Positions 1 through 12,978 of a DNA stretch of 64,000 nucleotides are shown piece by piece. Source of the DNA: Amphiura filiformis (taxonomy: Eukaryota; Echinodermata; Ophiuroidea; Amphilepidida; Amphiuridae). The stretch is taken from NCBI RefSeq assembly GCF_039555335.1, contig NC_092631.1, positions 4,741,501 through 4,805,500 on the forward strand, read 5' to 3'. How positions within the stretch are numbered: the stretch's first letter is position 1; every line of letters begins with the position of its first letter. The notes under the pieces are model-generated. The model did no database searches. It saw only the letters and a program-made list of their open reading frames with translations, and was not told where the DNA came from. Position numbers and translations under genes: made by a program.

Positions 1-30
1 AGAGAGCAATATTACAGAAAAACACATTAA

Positions 31-688
31 GGGATCTAGAATGAGCGTTTATGACGTTTCGACAGTATTTTTTGTGGGATATGAGAGCACCTCAGACGTA
101 TCGAATTGCATTCTGAATACGAAGCATGTCTTTCCGATATCAAATAATTTTCATTTTTTGAAATTCACGATATAATGCAAATTTTATGACAAATTATTAA
201 AATTTGATATTTTTCAAATTTTTGATATAGAACAGTCCTCGAAATAAATTTTATAAATCTAATGATATATTCTTAAAGTGTATGTAGCTGGGAGGAAAAG
301 CCGACGATCAATTGAAAATTTTGACCTTTTATATTGAAGATATGGATTTGTTTCCCCAAAAGACCTATTTTTTTTGGTGTTTTGGGGAAAAAAATCCATA
401 TCTTTAATACGAAAGGTCAAAATTTTCAATTGATCGTCGGCTGTTCATCCCACCTACATACACTTTAAGTATAAATCATCAGATTTATAAAGTTTACTTC
501 AAGTACTGTTAGATATCAAAAATATCAATTTTAATGATTTGCCATAAAATGTGTATTACATTGCGAATTTCAAAAAATCAAAATTATTTGATAACAGAAG
601 GACATTTTTCGTATTCAGAAGCCAATTCGATATGTCTGATGCTCTAATGTCCCACAATAAATACTGTCCAAACGTTCATACCCCTTCC
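31..688. mobile_element. TTAA-type foldback MITE inserted in the left arm of the outer element
   Basis: The two halves of this ~658-bp insertion are reverse complements for almost their whole length, meeting near 370. TTAA lies on both sides (27-30 and 689-692) and removing one copy restores the outer arm. TTAA duplication is typical of piggyBac-like and some other cut-and-paste elements. It has no coding capacity. A related copy lies at 3245-3741. Confidence 0.8.
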
Positions 689-1015
689 TTAAGCACCAAA
701 AAGGTGGAGGGTGCACTTAAAACCACATAAAAAAGGAATTATATCAAAGTTGGTATAAAATGGTCTATTCTAAAACATTCTAACTCATATTCAAATGCTT
801 CCAAACGCTGTCAACTCTGCTTACGGGAAAAATATTTCATTATTACAGCCGATAAATCCACCACGTTGAACAGCAGATCTGAACTAATTAGTAAATGCCG
901 TCATGCTAATAAGTATCTTCTTAATGCCTTTTGAACTTTATTTGGCTCAAGTATTTTAATTGATATGACTTTTATGATCAATCAATTTTATTATCTGTTA
1001 TAATACTTTTGACTT

Positions 1016-2800
1016 TAGAACAGTGGTAAAGCTCTGGACCGGTAATCCAGCGACCGGGGTTCAATCCCCGCTGAGTCCTGATTTTTTCTCTCTCAATATT
1101 TTCATATGCCAGTTTGCTCGAGCCCCAATCACGCCATTTAAATTATAATTTCTCGAGCTTGCATCATTTATTTCCGATCCTCGCATATATTAATTTGTGT
1201 TTCGCATTGTCTTACGCCCTGCTAGGGTGAAGCATATAGGCCGCCTCCTTCTTCATTATTTAATATATAATTGGCCGCTGAGACACAATGAGAGAGTTAT
1301 CATGGGGACTTAAGTTGAGATTGCCCGAGTGCCGACTGTGAACTCAGGTAGAACAGTGGTAAAGCTCTGGACCGGTAATCCAGCGACCGGGGTTCAATCC
1401 CCGCTGAGTCCTGATTTTTTCTCTCTCAATATTTTCATATGCCAGTTTGCTCGAGCCCCAATCACGCCATTTAAATTATAATTTCTCGAGCTTGCATCAT
1501 TTATTTCCGATCCTCGCATATATTAATTTGTGTTTCGCATTGTCTTACGCCCTGCTAGGGTGAAGCATATAGGCCGCCTCCTTCTTCATTAATTAATATA
1601 TAATTGGCCGCTGAGACACAATGAGAGAGTTATCATGGGGACTTAAGTTGAGATTGCCCGAGTGCCGACTGTGAACTCAGGTAGAACAGTGGTACGGCGT
1701 AAAGCTCTGGACCGGTAATCCAGCGACCGGGGTTCAATCCCCGCTGAGTCCTGATTTTTTCTCTCAATATTTTCATATGCCAGTTTGCTCGAGCCCCAAT
1801 CACGCCATTTAAATTATAATTTCTCGAGCTTGCATCATTTATTTCCGATCCTCGCATATATTAATTTGTGTTTCGCATTGTCTTACGCCCTGCTAGGGTG
1901 AAGCATATAGGCCGTCTCCTTCTTCATTATTTAATATATAATTGGCTGCTGAGACACAATGAGAGAGTTATCATGGGGACTTAAGTTATCTGATGCCGAC
2001 TGTGAACTCAGGTAGAACAGTGGAAAAGCTCTGGACCGGTAATCCAGCGACCGGGGTTCAATCCCCGCTGAGTCCTGATTTTTTCTCTCTCAATATTTTC
2101 ATATGCCAGTTTGCTCGAGCCCCAATCACGCCATTTAAATTATAATTTCTCGAGCTTGCATCATTTATTTCCGATCCTCGCATATATTAATTTGTGTTTC
2201 GCATTGTCTTACGCCCTGCTAGGGTGAAGCATATAGGCCGCCTCCTTCTTCATTAATTAATATATAATTGGCCGCTGAGACACAATGAGAGAGTTATCAT
2301 GGGGACTTAAGTTGAGATTGCCTGAGTGCCGACTGTGAACTCAGGTAGAACAGTGGTAAAGCTCTGGACCGGTAATCCAGCGACCGGGGTTCAATCCCCG
2401 CTGAGTCCTGATTTTTTCTCTCAATATTTTCATATGCCAGTTTGCTCGAGCCCCAATCACGCCATTTAAATTATAATTTCTCGAGCTTGCATCATTTATT
2501 TCCGATCCTCGCATATATTAATTTGTGTTTCGCATTGTCTTACGCCCTGCTAGGGTGAAGCATATAGGCCGTCTCCTTCTTCATTATTTAATATATAATT
2601 GGCTGCTGAGACACAATGAGAGAGTTATCATGGGGACTTAAGTTGAGATTGCCCGAGTGCCGACTGTGAACTCAGGTAGAACAGTGGAAAAGCTCTGGAC
2701 CTGTAATCCAGCGACCGGGGTTCAATCCCCGCTGAGTCCTGATTTTTTCTCTCTCAATATTTTCATATGCCAGTTTGCTCGAGCCCCAATCACGCCATTT
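1016..2800 (+). repeat. Tandem array of ~332-bp units, each with a tRNA-like Pol III promoter
   Basis: tRNA-like segments lie at 1016-1080 (5' truncated), 1340-1413, 1673-1754 (8-bp insertion), 2004-2077, 2337-2410 and 2668-2741. Spacing alternates 333, 331, 333, 331. Each has an A-box-like TAGAACAGTGG, an anticodon-arm-like hairpin with stem CTGGA/TCCAG and loop CCGGTAA (read as GGT, Thr-like), and a B box GGTTCAATCCC. An oligo-T run follows directly. The D stem does not pair, the T loop is one base short and position 33 is C, so these look like tRNA-derived relics rather than working tRNA genes. A direct repeat (TACTTTTGACTTT) flanks the array at 1004-1016 and 2800-2812. Confidence 0.75.
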
Positions 2801-3244
2801 ACTTTTGACTTTGTTCATTTTGATCTGAAGTGTATTTATCAATAAACTTGTTAGACACTATAACTGGATTGTGATTTCCATGCCTAACTGATCATGCACT
2901 TGTTATGTAATATTGTGTTATAATTCCTTTGTTATGTGGTTTTAAGTGCATCCATCCACCTTTTTTGGTGCTTAATGTGTTTTTTTGTAATATTGCTCTC
3001 TCATTCACCTGGATGAAGGGAACACTTGAGGTTTCGACAAAAACCAATCAAAGAGACCCATTTTTCAGCTAGAAGCTCCACAGCTCTTCGATGCTATGCA
3101 CTCAACCGTGTAGTGTAATCGAAGACTTTTCCATATGTATCTGTGATATTTGAATTCTTCTACACCATAGACGTAGATCCCGGGGAATGGTGGGGGGATA
3201 AATCACCATGGTTCAGGTGTGGTGCGGTAACCGCACTAGTTTAG

Positions 3245-3741
3245 CCTAACTCGGATAGCAACGTTTGCACATTATTTTTTGTGGGACCTCAGATCTGAGT
3301 ACATCAGATATATCAAATTGCACTCTGAATACGAGGAATGTCCTTCTGATATCAAATAATTAGATTTTTTTTAAATTCGCGATATAATATGAATTTTATG
3401 GCAAATTATTAGAATTTGATGCCGACCATCAATTGAAAATTTTGACTTTTCATATTTAAGATATTTTTTCTCAAAACGACCTATTTTTTTGGGTGTTTTT
3501 GGGAAAAATCTATATCTTCAATACGGTAGGTCACAATTTTCAAATGATGGACGGCTTGTCATCATCGCTATACAATTTACTTCAAGGACCGTTAAATATC
3601 AAAAATATAAATTTTTAATCATTTGCCATAAAATGCGTCTTATATCGCAAAAATAACTAGATAGTTAAAATGCAATTAGATATGTCTGATGTGCTCTCAG
3701 GTCCCACAAAAAATACTTGAAAACGTCGCTATCCCAGCCCT
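3245..3741. mobile_element. Second copy of the TTAA-type foldback MITE
   Basis: The left half (aacgtttgcac... tttttgtgggac) is the reverse complement of the right half ending gcgac...agccc. Internal sequence is shared with the insertion at 31-688, including the motif around gaattgca...tctgaatacga. The right flank is TTAA (3742-3745) and the left flank is TTAG (3241-3244), a one-base decayed duplication. It is shorter (~0.5 kb) because part of each arm is lost. Confidence 0.65.
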
Positions 3742-3745
3742 TAAA

Positions 3746-5767
3746 TGGAAAAAGTGCCTGTCGGTACGCAGCGAAAGTGTAAAGCATCCGCTTGAGAAGT
3801 GTTTCGATATATTGTTCGATTTGATTTATTTCGCATTTTTTATGACATAATTCCTGAAAATGTTCATTAGACCACAAAAAAATCTTTGTTAGCAACAATA
3901 GGTAAACTAGCAATAAGCGTTGGGATTTCTGTGGGACTTTCCCCATGTACAAGTTCAATAACAATGGCGAGTTGACCTTAAGTATAAGTGTAAGTGAAAA
4001 ACTGTTGTGCTGGCAGTTTAGTTACTTTTGATGTGTTTTTTTTTCAAAGAATGTTTTGGATCTTATAACTTTTCTGAATTGTTTAAGCAGAATATTCGGG
4101 TTTTTTTTAACAGAACTTTCATGTTTTTTTCTGCTTTCACGCAGAATTGTCTGCTTTCAAACGGGGAAATAACAGGTTTGTTTTTCATATCATTGGCAAC
4201 TAAGCTGTCAACAATATTGCATTTTCTGACCATTTTAGTATTACCTTTAACAATGTTTAACTGAGACTAGTTTAATAGTCTCAGTCTTTAAACATGTTAA
4301 TGGACTTTTTGATCATTCTGCAGTGTCACGGCAAATAGCCATTTTTGGGATGTACATAAAGAAATTCCTGTAAAATATCCGTGAAATGTCAATTAAAAAC
4401 GACAACTTGCTGTTATATAAATTAAAAACAACATAAACAGTAAAAACAAACTTTTCCAACAATGTGACCAGTTGTAATAAAACCGTGTGCAAATAAAATT
4501 GCGATTTAACAATCGACAGCCATGCTTTTACATCAAATTTATCCGTATAAAAATAATATTATATGATAAATAAATTGACATTTACTTACCTAATGCTGAA
4601 ATCGTCAGTATCATAAACTTTATGTAAAGACCAGCCGTATCGCAGAAGTTAGAGAAGGCTTATTGCAGAAGTTAAGTACTGCGTCTCATTGGATCTCATG
4701 TGGTTGAAATGGTACTCTACAACTCAAAGATATAGATTGAAGACAGAAAGAAAGACCTCCTTACTTATCGTGATGGAGTTGCTGCAAACTGTGTGAGTCT
4801 ACCAGATGCGCTGCTAATATGTCGAAACTTGGAAATGATACAACTTTTGCCACAGTAGAGTGGGTCTTTTTAACCAAAAATGCGATTGCGCTAATATCGA
4901 GAGTCACACCACCTTATTATAATGCGGATTAGGCATGAATTCAATAATTATTCCGAGATTGTGAAATTGGTTTCGGTGCCTTTTGTCATGGAGATAAACC
5001 ACAAATTATAGTATTCCCAAACAAATTGTTTTTTTCCGGGGACTTAAGACTACCATGACGTCAGAGATTCAACAAAACAACTGGTGATTTGTTTATTTTT
5101 AGAAATTTTATGATCCTGCAATTTAACAAGATTTTATTCAAGAACAATCTTGTCTGAACAGATTTATGTTCATAAGTTTTGAATTTGATATTGAATCGCT
5201 CATATTGTATATAACTTCCCCGTGTTTGTTTGTATAATTATGTAGGTGGGGACGCACAGTGTCGACGCCCTATGCGATAAATATAAATTTAATACTCCGT
5301 TGGTGAGCGACGGGCGAGTGGTAGTGAGCGACAGGCGAGTGGTATTTCACTGAACGCAAGAAAAGGAGTTATATCTGATTGGCTAGCAATCGATCGCTTA
5401 GGTCGCTCAGTAGTCAACTACAAACTCAAAATGGAGCAACGTATTCAATTCGATTGAAATCGATTATTCTATTATTGACGTAGATAAAGAGAGTGATAGT
5501 GTGTCAATAATGTACATTGTATTGCACCTGGTTTTACAAGCATTCCTTTATATAATTTTTTCTCAAAGAGTTGAATATTATCACAATTTTTACAGCGGAT
5601 TTCAAATGTTTTACATCAAAATTGCAGTTAAACATATCCACAGCAAAATACCGGTCCTCACTAATTAGTTAATTTAATTTCCAGGTAGTTAATTTAAACG
5701 AAACCTGTGATTTACGTGACAACAAATAAAATTTTCTTGCAATAGAAATATCATATGGGATACTGAT
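3746..5767. other. Gene-poor stretch with homology to the 46.3-50 kb region
   Basis: No convincing gene is seen. Two blocks, about 3750-3975 and 4561-5220, resemble 46310-46510 and 49470-49950 in the same order. On the - strand, 4585-4613 ends in a good donor (GTAAGT) and could be a first exon or its relic. It reads ATG plus seven codons before a phase-1 splice, but the frame runs open upstream from a TAA and is short. Positions 5302-5345 hold two copies of a ~22-bp direct repeat (gtgagcgac.ggcgagtggta). Confidence 0.35.
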
Positions 5768-8638
5768 ATGGCAGGCCGCAACCGCCACAACGTGGAGCTG
5801 CTACGCGTAGCTGACTTTTTGCTCCGTGGAGCCAAATTGACCAATCATGTTAGAGTTTTTCATTACTCGGAGGTAAAACTGACCAATCAAGTACGACTTA
5901 CTCATTACGTGAAGCGAATTTATTCATTAAGAATTTGCCAGACGAGCTTCACGTAGTTGCAAGATATCCTCGGTCACGAAAGTTATGATTCAAAAAGTAG
6001 TTTATGAAAAGTACGAACCGACTTATTATTAAGATGGACATGCACTCACAAGAAACTCATACAGTATTGTACACAACTATATAGCTAGGCAGAGTGGTGG
6101 TAAACCATGCACACAATTCTGCGATCTGCAGTGTATCGCCGGGAGCTGATTTGTACATCTTGCGCGGCGGGGCCTGCGGAATTCGACCTTCAGCAAACCA
6201 GTTCGGATTTACTTTATATACTAGTAGTAGGCCATACATACTGTAGTTACGGTACTGCCCGTTTTCCTATACACAATACTCAGTGCGCTCACCATTGACG
6301 CGTGACCTAGTGTATGTTAGAAGTATTATGCCATTGCCTAGTTGACGTCACTGTGTAAAAAATAACCAGCCAATATTTAAAGTATTCTCTGAAATTCTAG
6401 AAAATATAGTTTTGTAACATTTCCTAAATTTTTAGCTAATTTAGGTGTTTGGAAATATTGGTACTTTTGTGTTTTAGGAAGGATATGTAAACGACAGATA
6501 ACACCAAAAAATATGAACAAATCATTTCTAAGCCGTGTTAAGTCTGCAAACCATTATGCTTCTCATTTTCAAGAACGCTGGTTAACAATAAGCAGACTAT
6601 TGTCTCATTTCGTAAACAAAAGCCCAGACAGTATTGTTACCTTGCGTTCGCTTTATAATCATTCACCCAACTGAAACTATAATACCAGCTCATTGCTCAT
6701 TGCACAGGTAAAACAGACACAAGTGCAGTGTGTATTTAACCAGAAAAGATCCGATGTAACATAGTTGAGCTGTTTTCATTGAGTGTTATCTTGGTTTAAT
6801 AGCTTTTAATGGGGTTTAAGTCCTTCAAAGGTCGTGGTGAATTCTACTGTAGACATGACTGCATCATGATTATTTTAAAGTCAACAGCATTCAACAATAG
6901 GATCACCGTGCTAGTATGACAGTATCAGTACCGTGGGTGTCCGTGATCCTGGCCTGACACAGTAGACAAACAAACAAACACGCCACACACATGACACATG
7001 CATGCAAGGTAACATAATTATACACTAATCAAACAATGGTATTGATCCTGTACAACTGTTTGTGGTTTATTTACATTCGATTCATTTAAGGTTAAATGCA
7101 ATTGATTTTCAAGGCTTGATTCCAGAGGGGCGGAAGTTAATAATGGAAACAGCCATGCAGAAAAGAATGAACTCACGCGTACAATAGTGTATCAATCTGA
7201 ACTAGAACACGGACAAACCGCGGCTCGTGAGTCATCCTATATGTTGCAGGGATAGGGAAGGGGCGACCATGATAGGACCATAATGGGCTGATATTGGGGG
7301 GGGTGATTGTGGGCAGCCGTTTTCGGCAATTTTCCTTTGGATTTTCTAAATTTTCAATTTTTAAAATTATCCTGGATGATATCTGTCGTGAAATAAATCA
7401 ATGCTTCTATAGGCTGATGATTAGCCCTAGTATGCCTATTTATACCCTGATTATGCAATATATAGGCCTACAACAATAACTACAACAACAGTAACAAAAA
7501 CCAACAACCAATATTTTGTTAATCTAATATGTAAAAAATATATAAATAGACCGCGCCTAGACTAGTATAGCCTAAAAATTCCTGAATGATATAATGAAAA
7601 AAACCGGGCAAAAACAATCAATCGCTGCAGTCAGAAAGAAAGAAACGAACAAGAAAAAAAGTGAGAGAAAAATAAAATAAAATAGATGGAATGGACCACA
7701 TAGGGACTCGAACCCGTACCAAAGTTTTCCAGCTCAAAACTATAGTATTATATAGTCGAACGATACCAGCGCGCTAACCGCTTGAGCTACTGAGCGATCT
7801 ATGAAATCGATTGATCTCAAACTGACTATTATGGAATAGTGCATACCAGGCTCTTATGATAAACAATCTCCTCACCGCTGTAAATGTCGGAGGTATCGAT
7901 GGCGAAAAACCTCGATTTTTACAAAAGTAGCTTAAATTTGGAGTGAAATTCAAATGGGAAAGGAATCGACATACTTTTGAGAAATAATGTAGGCAGTTAG
8001 AAATCAAAATTAATGTTCCACAATCCAGATATCGATAATGTAACATAACAGTGTTTTGTGGTACAAGATTCTCGAAAATTGTTCCCAAAAACGGGCTAAT
8101 AAAATTTAATCGGTACTGTTTTTGGTTCTTCCCCATGGCAACATTATATTTTTGGTCGATTTGTAGTTCAATACAAAAAAGGAGAAAACAATCACTCGGC
8201 GTAGTTTTATACGGAGCGAATATTTGAAAAAAACTGCATGGAACGTGTTTTTGATCTTGTGAACACGGTGCGTAAAAATGATTTAAACGAAGGATTTTCA
8301 AACGGATTCTAAAAATTTGTATAAAGACACAAAAATAATGTTAAGATATGTCCATGCACCAACATTGGACTCACTGCGATATTTGATTGCTGAGAAAACG
8401 CGGTTTTAGAGAACAACTTTATACGTCTTTTATACGTTTTTTATACGTTTCTTCGTGTAACCTTAAAATCCACATAGTAAACATTAATTTTGGCAAGAGT
8501 TTTCTCTCTCTGGAACGAGGATGCATCAACTGGCTCCGCGTAATGAAAAGATCTAACATGATTGGTCAATTTAGCTCCGCGAAGCAAAAAGTAAGCTACG
8601 CGTAGCAGCTCCACGTTGTGGCGGTTACGGCCAGCCAT
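5768..8638. mobile_element. 2.9-kb non-autonomous TIR element (ATGGCAGGCC family)
   Basis: Sequence from 5768 inward (atggcaggccgcaaccgcca) is repeated in inverted orientation ending at 8638, about 120 bp of arm at high identity, with a shared core tgctacgcgtagc. Flanks are ATACTGAT on the left and ATCTGAT on the right, an 8-bp duplication with one base lost. This suits hAT, P or Merlin types. The interior has no transposase frame. The 175-codon frame inside it (7774-8301, - strand) overlaps a tRNA-like SINE head and is probably spurious. A 1.36-kb relative lies at 21553-22916. Confidence 0.65.
7700..7797 (-). repeat. tRNA-derived SINE head (Leu/Ser-like, long variable arm)
   Basis: Read on the - strand, the segment has an A box TAGCTCAAGCGG at about 7785 and a B box GGTTCGAGTCCC at about 7704. 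Some 65 bases separate them, as in a tRNA with a long variable arm or an insertion. The anticodon arm is not clean, so this is treated as a SINE or tRNA relic inside the 5768-8638 element, not as a functional tRNA. Confidence 0.5.
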
Positions 8639-10855
8639 ATCTGATCATGCGAAAATCGTAAAAACATAGAATAGAAACAGTGTGGCAGACTCTCAAAATC
8701 TCACATTGTATGCTTAGCCTGAGTCGCTCGGCCTATCTCGAATAAAATCACCATGCGTAGCTGTTGAAAAACGTGAGGATTCATCGTACTATCACGGCAA
8801 TTTTTGATACGAAGATATAGGGATGATGACGATGTGCCTCATAGACTTGTTAAACCACTTTGGAATGCGTAACTTTTTGTCACTCGCCCTTCCTGGATAC
8901 CATCATGATCAATTGAATAGGTTCCCTGATCATGCTGATGCCATGTCACTTACATAAAATTTGACTTTTTTCAGCCAGACCAAACAGGGAATTTAACAGC
9001 TTTTAACATGATATCGGGAATTGCCTCTCACGCATGATCGCACACAGTGACGTGGGCCATAAGTCGGACCCCATGTCTAAAATAATAACTGAGATAGGTC
9101 AATATCCTTCCCGACATGCTTAGTAGCCAAGTCCGTAGAAGATATTATTCTTGTGATCCTCATACTATGTATACATCATATACATTTGGCCCCATTTTAT
9201 TATACGATAAATATGAATTTATTAATCATGGTAACAAATATGCTCCTGTAAATCGGTTATACGATCGAACTGGTAGGCATATAAATTCGGGATATTAAAT
9301 ATACTCCTGACCAGCCAGAATATGGTATGGGTAGTTGAACGTTGAGGGCTGGCTTATTTATGATAACGCTATCAGCGCATGGTCAAAGACGATTCCTTAC
9401 TAGCCACAGACCGCCCGCTGGAATTAGTTAGAACAGGAATGAACAAAATAGCTGTTGGTCGGACCTCATGTCTTCTAGTTTCTGAGACTTTTGTCATGGC
9501 GATAAATAGACTACTCCGTAGGTCCACTTGCCCACTGTGCATACTCTGTATATTGTATTTAAGCTTAAAACTGTGCACAATTGATAGATTTTCACAACTG
9601 ATCTTTTCAGTCACCGTACTCCCTCTATTTGTTAGCTTCCCAAGTGGACTACTTACTTTGGATTGCGGTTTACATGCTTAACACGGTTGTCAATGGATGA
9701 GATTGTCGGATTTCTGGCCTACTAAAATTGGTCATGATGTAATGCATCTTTAAATGGATCTGGCTTGTGATTGGTCGCCCAGATCTCGTTATGGTTTAAA
9801 TCCTCCGGGCACCTGCCATTACCATTAATAACTACATGGTACACAACTATGCGGCCTTTGTGTTGCCGGGAACATTAAACTCTCAGTAGGTGCATGAGCG
9901 CGTCTTATACTTGCTTGCGGTTAAATTGGATTGATAAACAAGTATGATTGACAGTGTGTGTGTGTGTGTTAGGGACTTTGCCCGTTCAAAGTCCAGTTTA
10001 AAATGCAATGTACATAGTCGATTTTTAACTCGGACTTTCGCGATTAATAAACTGGTAGATTCTAAAATCAGAATTGTTCAGTATTGAAGTGCCAATATAA
10101 TTATGACATTATGATATGTTGCATTCAATAATATAAGCCTACGTACACTTTACTTTTACCGTCACTAATATAATTATATAAACTTTTTCATAACAATTTT
10201 ATACTAGTATTTTGATGTAATAAATATCAGTATAATTTCGAGTTCAACTGAATGCTTTCATCATGATTAATAACATGCTTTTATTTATCAAAAATCGACT
10301 ATGGCATAGTCTAGGCGATAAACCGCAATCATAAATGATTATATTTATAATATTATTTTCCAACATCACGTATTTTCACAGTGACTTCAAACTAAGTTAT
10401 GTTATAAAAGAATGATTGCGCAAACGTTGAAAACTTCATGCTTGGTCCAATATAGGGATTCCCTTGTCCATTTCAATTCACAGCAACTTGTCGTCTTTTA
10501 ATTGTAAATATTCCACGGATATTTTTTTACAGAAATTTCATTTATAATATGCCTCCAAAATGGGTATCAGTCGTTAAACCAACGATTTATCGAGAATTTT
10601 TTATTAATTTCAACTGCAGTTTTTAAAGGTAATACAAAAACATTTGTGAAAAATCAGAAACATTTTGTAAAAATCGAAAAAATGCTTGGAGGGTTTTTAC
10701 GTCTGTCCGTTTGAGCTGTCACAAATTTCCTTTTAATTTAGAGAAATGTTTCTAACAGTACAGATTAATACTCATCAAAATGATCGGAAGCTTTTATGTG
10801 AATCAGTGCATAGGTGACTCCACATAAATGCGATCTTGCGGGATGCGCATCCATA
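8639..10855. other. Gene-poor stretch, partly homologous to 47.9-50 kb
   Basis: No gene is supported. About 8700-8840 resembles 47920-48150 (shared blocks around gcgtagctgt and gaagatat.gggatgatgac). About 10320-10380 resembles 49815-49880 (shared atgattatat.tataa...ttttcc.ac). A short TG run sits at 9955-9970. The 100-codon + strand frame at 9379-9681 has no recognisable domain and overlaps an equally long frame on the other strand. Confidence 0.3.
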
Positions 10856-11038
10856 ATTGACCTTTTCAGTAAATCCCATAAGCCTTTTCGAGTACACCTG
10901 AGATGTCGTCATTTGACGTCACACCGTCTTGTAATGCGCAGTAATGATGTTAGATAAACGATGTGCGCATCGGCGCAGATCGGCATGACATCTCAGGTAT
11001 ACTCGCAAAGGCTTATGGGATTGACCGAAAAGGTCAAT
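10856..11038. mobile_element. Small foldback MITE
   Basis: attgaccttttc at 10856 and its inverse gaaaaggtcaat ending at 11038 open a palindrome. Its arms match for about 55 bp (cccataagcctttt..gagta.acctgagatgtc). No coding content. Target duplication not clear. Confidence 0.6.
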
Positions 11039-12742
11039 AGCATGTGTCTACATGGCACTCGGATCCGGAAACCAAATGAAGAAAAGAAAAAATTCTCCAT
11101 TTGACTCAGTTTTTGAGTTTTATTTTTAGAGTTCTGTCAGAAATGTACAATATTCTTACAGTATAGACGAATCCAAAGAGCCAAGCCATGGTCAGGATTT
11201 GGTCGGCCATATTTGGGTACCCGCATGCACCAAACAGGTGTTGTAAGTACCCAATTGGATGGATTACACCCGCTTAAAATTCGATGTTAGATTCTTTTGT
11301 GTTGTAAACTGTCATCATTCTTTTGTCTACGTGTTACACGGGTGATAGAATGCAGTTTATAATACCCTTCAAGGCCGCATCATCCCACATTTTAGGTGGG
11401 ATAGTTGGGTACCCGCCGCGGCTAATGGCTGCTATTGAGGAGCAGGAATGCATGAAATTGGATTCGTCTATATATAGCTATAAACTAAATGCAAAAGATT
11501 AATATTAATTTCACTATGTTAATGACAGGAGATCCAGCGTGCAGAAACGACTTACTTCATCAAAAACGTGTTCTCCTCTATCTTCCTTTATTTTGTTACT
11601 ACCTTGAGTCAAGCCCTAAAACTGATTTATTTGCATTGTATCCTGTGGCATTGTATAATATTTACTTTTTACATTACCCTTTTTATACACACCTTGTACA
11701 ACCATAAATAGGTAATGCCTCAACCTGGTTGCTTTCTGTGGAAAGAAATGCTTACACTTCATCCATAATGTATGATCTGTTTGAATGATTTCTTAAAATT
11801 AAAATCGAATTTTTGGCATATTTTTAAATGTTTTACACATATCCCAACTTATACTTTATTGGAATCTTTTGAATCGGACAGGGACAGGGAGTGTAGATTT
11901 CAAAGGGACTCATCTATTCAGGTAACCCCATTTGAAATTCACACTAGCTGTGTGGAAGATTATGGCATGTATTTAATTGTATTACATAGCAGGTGTATGG
12001 ATCTCAACTGGAATAACCCCATTACATTACATATTATTAATCACATATTACTCGTTCGTTTTTTAGTTTAGTGGCTTATAAACAAGATAGTAGATTCAAG
12101 CCCTGGCTTGTGTCCTTGAGCAAGAAACTTACATGCAATTTGCCCCACTCATCCATCAAGGTGTTTGAATGGGCACTGTGCAATAATTATGCGTAACCGG
12201 GATGAATTATTAAAATGGTCTGCCCAAAACAAAAAGTATTTACTCGCCCTCTGTGAATCTCCCCCCCCCCCTTTCATCCAAATAATCGTTACCCCCACAC
12301 TCATTTTCACATGCCAGATTTTAGGAACCCAAAACACTGTAGGTCCTCCATTGCCTTAATTAATAATCAGTTCAGTGCGTTATTCTAAATCCATTACATC
12401 TAGCGCTTAGAAAAAATCACAACGTACACTATATGTGCATGAAACAAGTATACTGTTATTAATAAAACAAAATAATAAATCATTTATACTTTGCAGTAAC
12501 TTCCAGTAATGGATTTTGGAACTTGGCCATACATTCAAATAGATAATGTATTATGATTGATTTTTATACCTTGTGAATAAGCTTACTGGGTAAAATATGA
12601 GGAAATAATAAGCTATACTGTAAAACTACCAATGTGCTGATTGAAACAAAAATATGAAAGGTGACATGTCCAGCACGTACGCCCTTCCATAACAGGAGAT
12701 AGTGACCAACACCGCCATTTCAAACATAAGTATGTTAGTACG
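11039..12742. other. Gene-poor stretch with one dispersed repeat
   Basis: No gene is supported. 11706-11875 is a repeat shared with 60310-60480 (taatgcctcaacctggttgc, then a matching block ending tatactttattggaatc). A ~15-bp inverted pair (tagacgaatccaa at 11162, ttggattcgtcta at 11458) may mark another decayed MITE. Confidence 0.35.
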
Positions 12743-12978
12743 CAGGGGCGTATCCAGGATATATTTGGGGTGGGTAGGGTGTAGAAGTACCAAAAAGTGG
12801 ACCTTTTCCCCTCGTCTTTTACTTAATATATTTGCTTACATACAAAAAGTGGACTTAATCCCCTACTAATTGAAAGTGACCCCTTTCTTATTTTTGCTTT
12901 ATAATTTGGACATTCTAAGGTATACTTTTTAACATGTGGATGCATCGCAACACCACATCACCCCTGGCTACGCCCCTG
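12743..12978. mobile_element. hAT-type MITE, 236 bp (CAGGGGCGTAGCCAGG ends)
   Basis: Ends are caggggcgtatccagg at 12743 and cctggctacgcccctg to 12978. Flanking octamers TTAGTACG and TTAGTATA agree at 6 of 8 positions. The 8-bp target and CAG...CTG ends fit hAT. The copy at 48949-49407 has the same termini. Confidence 0.65.

Larger units (their letters stand above)
1..3003. mobile_element. Non-autonomous DNA element with terminal inverted repeats carrying a tRNA-like tandem array
   Basis: The first 30 bases (starting agagagcaatattac) are the reverse complement of the sequence ending at 3003. The left arm resumes at 689-740, after a foldback insertion, and matches the reverse complement of 2920-2975. 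Total arm length is about 85 bp. The core holds a short unique stretch (741-1004), six tRNA-like tandem units (1016-2800) and another unique stretch (2813-2920). No transposase reading frame is present. The element may extend left of the window because base 1 is already inside the arm. TIR elements with satellite cores are known in other invertebrates. The superfamily cannot be assigned. Confidence 0.7.

Noticed and set aside
1340-2741. Cluster of functional tRNA-Thr genes
   Set aside because: The A/B boxes and anticodon hairpin are present, but the D stem does not pair, the T loop is one base short and position 33 is not T. All copies share long flanks, so they are units of a repeat.
7774-8301. 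175-codon - strand ORF as a gene
   Set aside because: It has no domain, lies within a transposon, overlaps a tRNA-like SINE head and lacks splice context.
9372-9681. Overlapping 80- and 100-codon ORFs on both strands
   Set aside because: No domain on either strand and no splice or codon signal favours one over the other.
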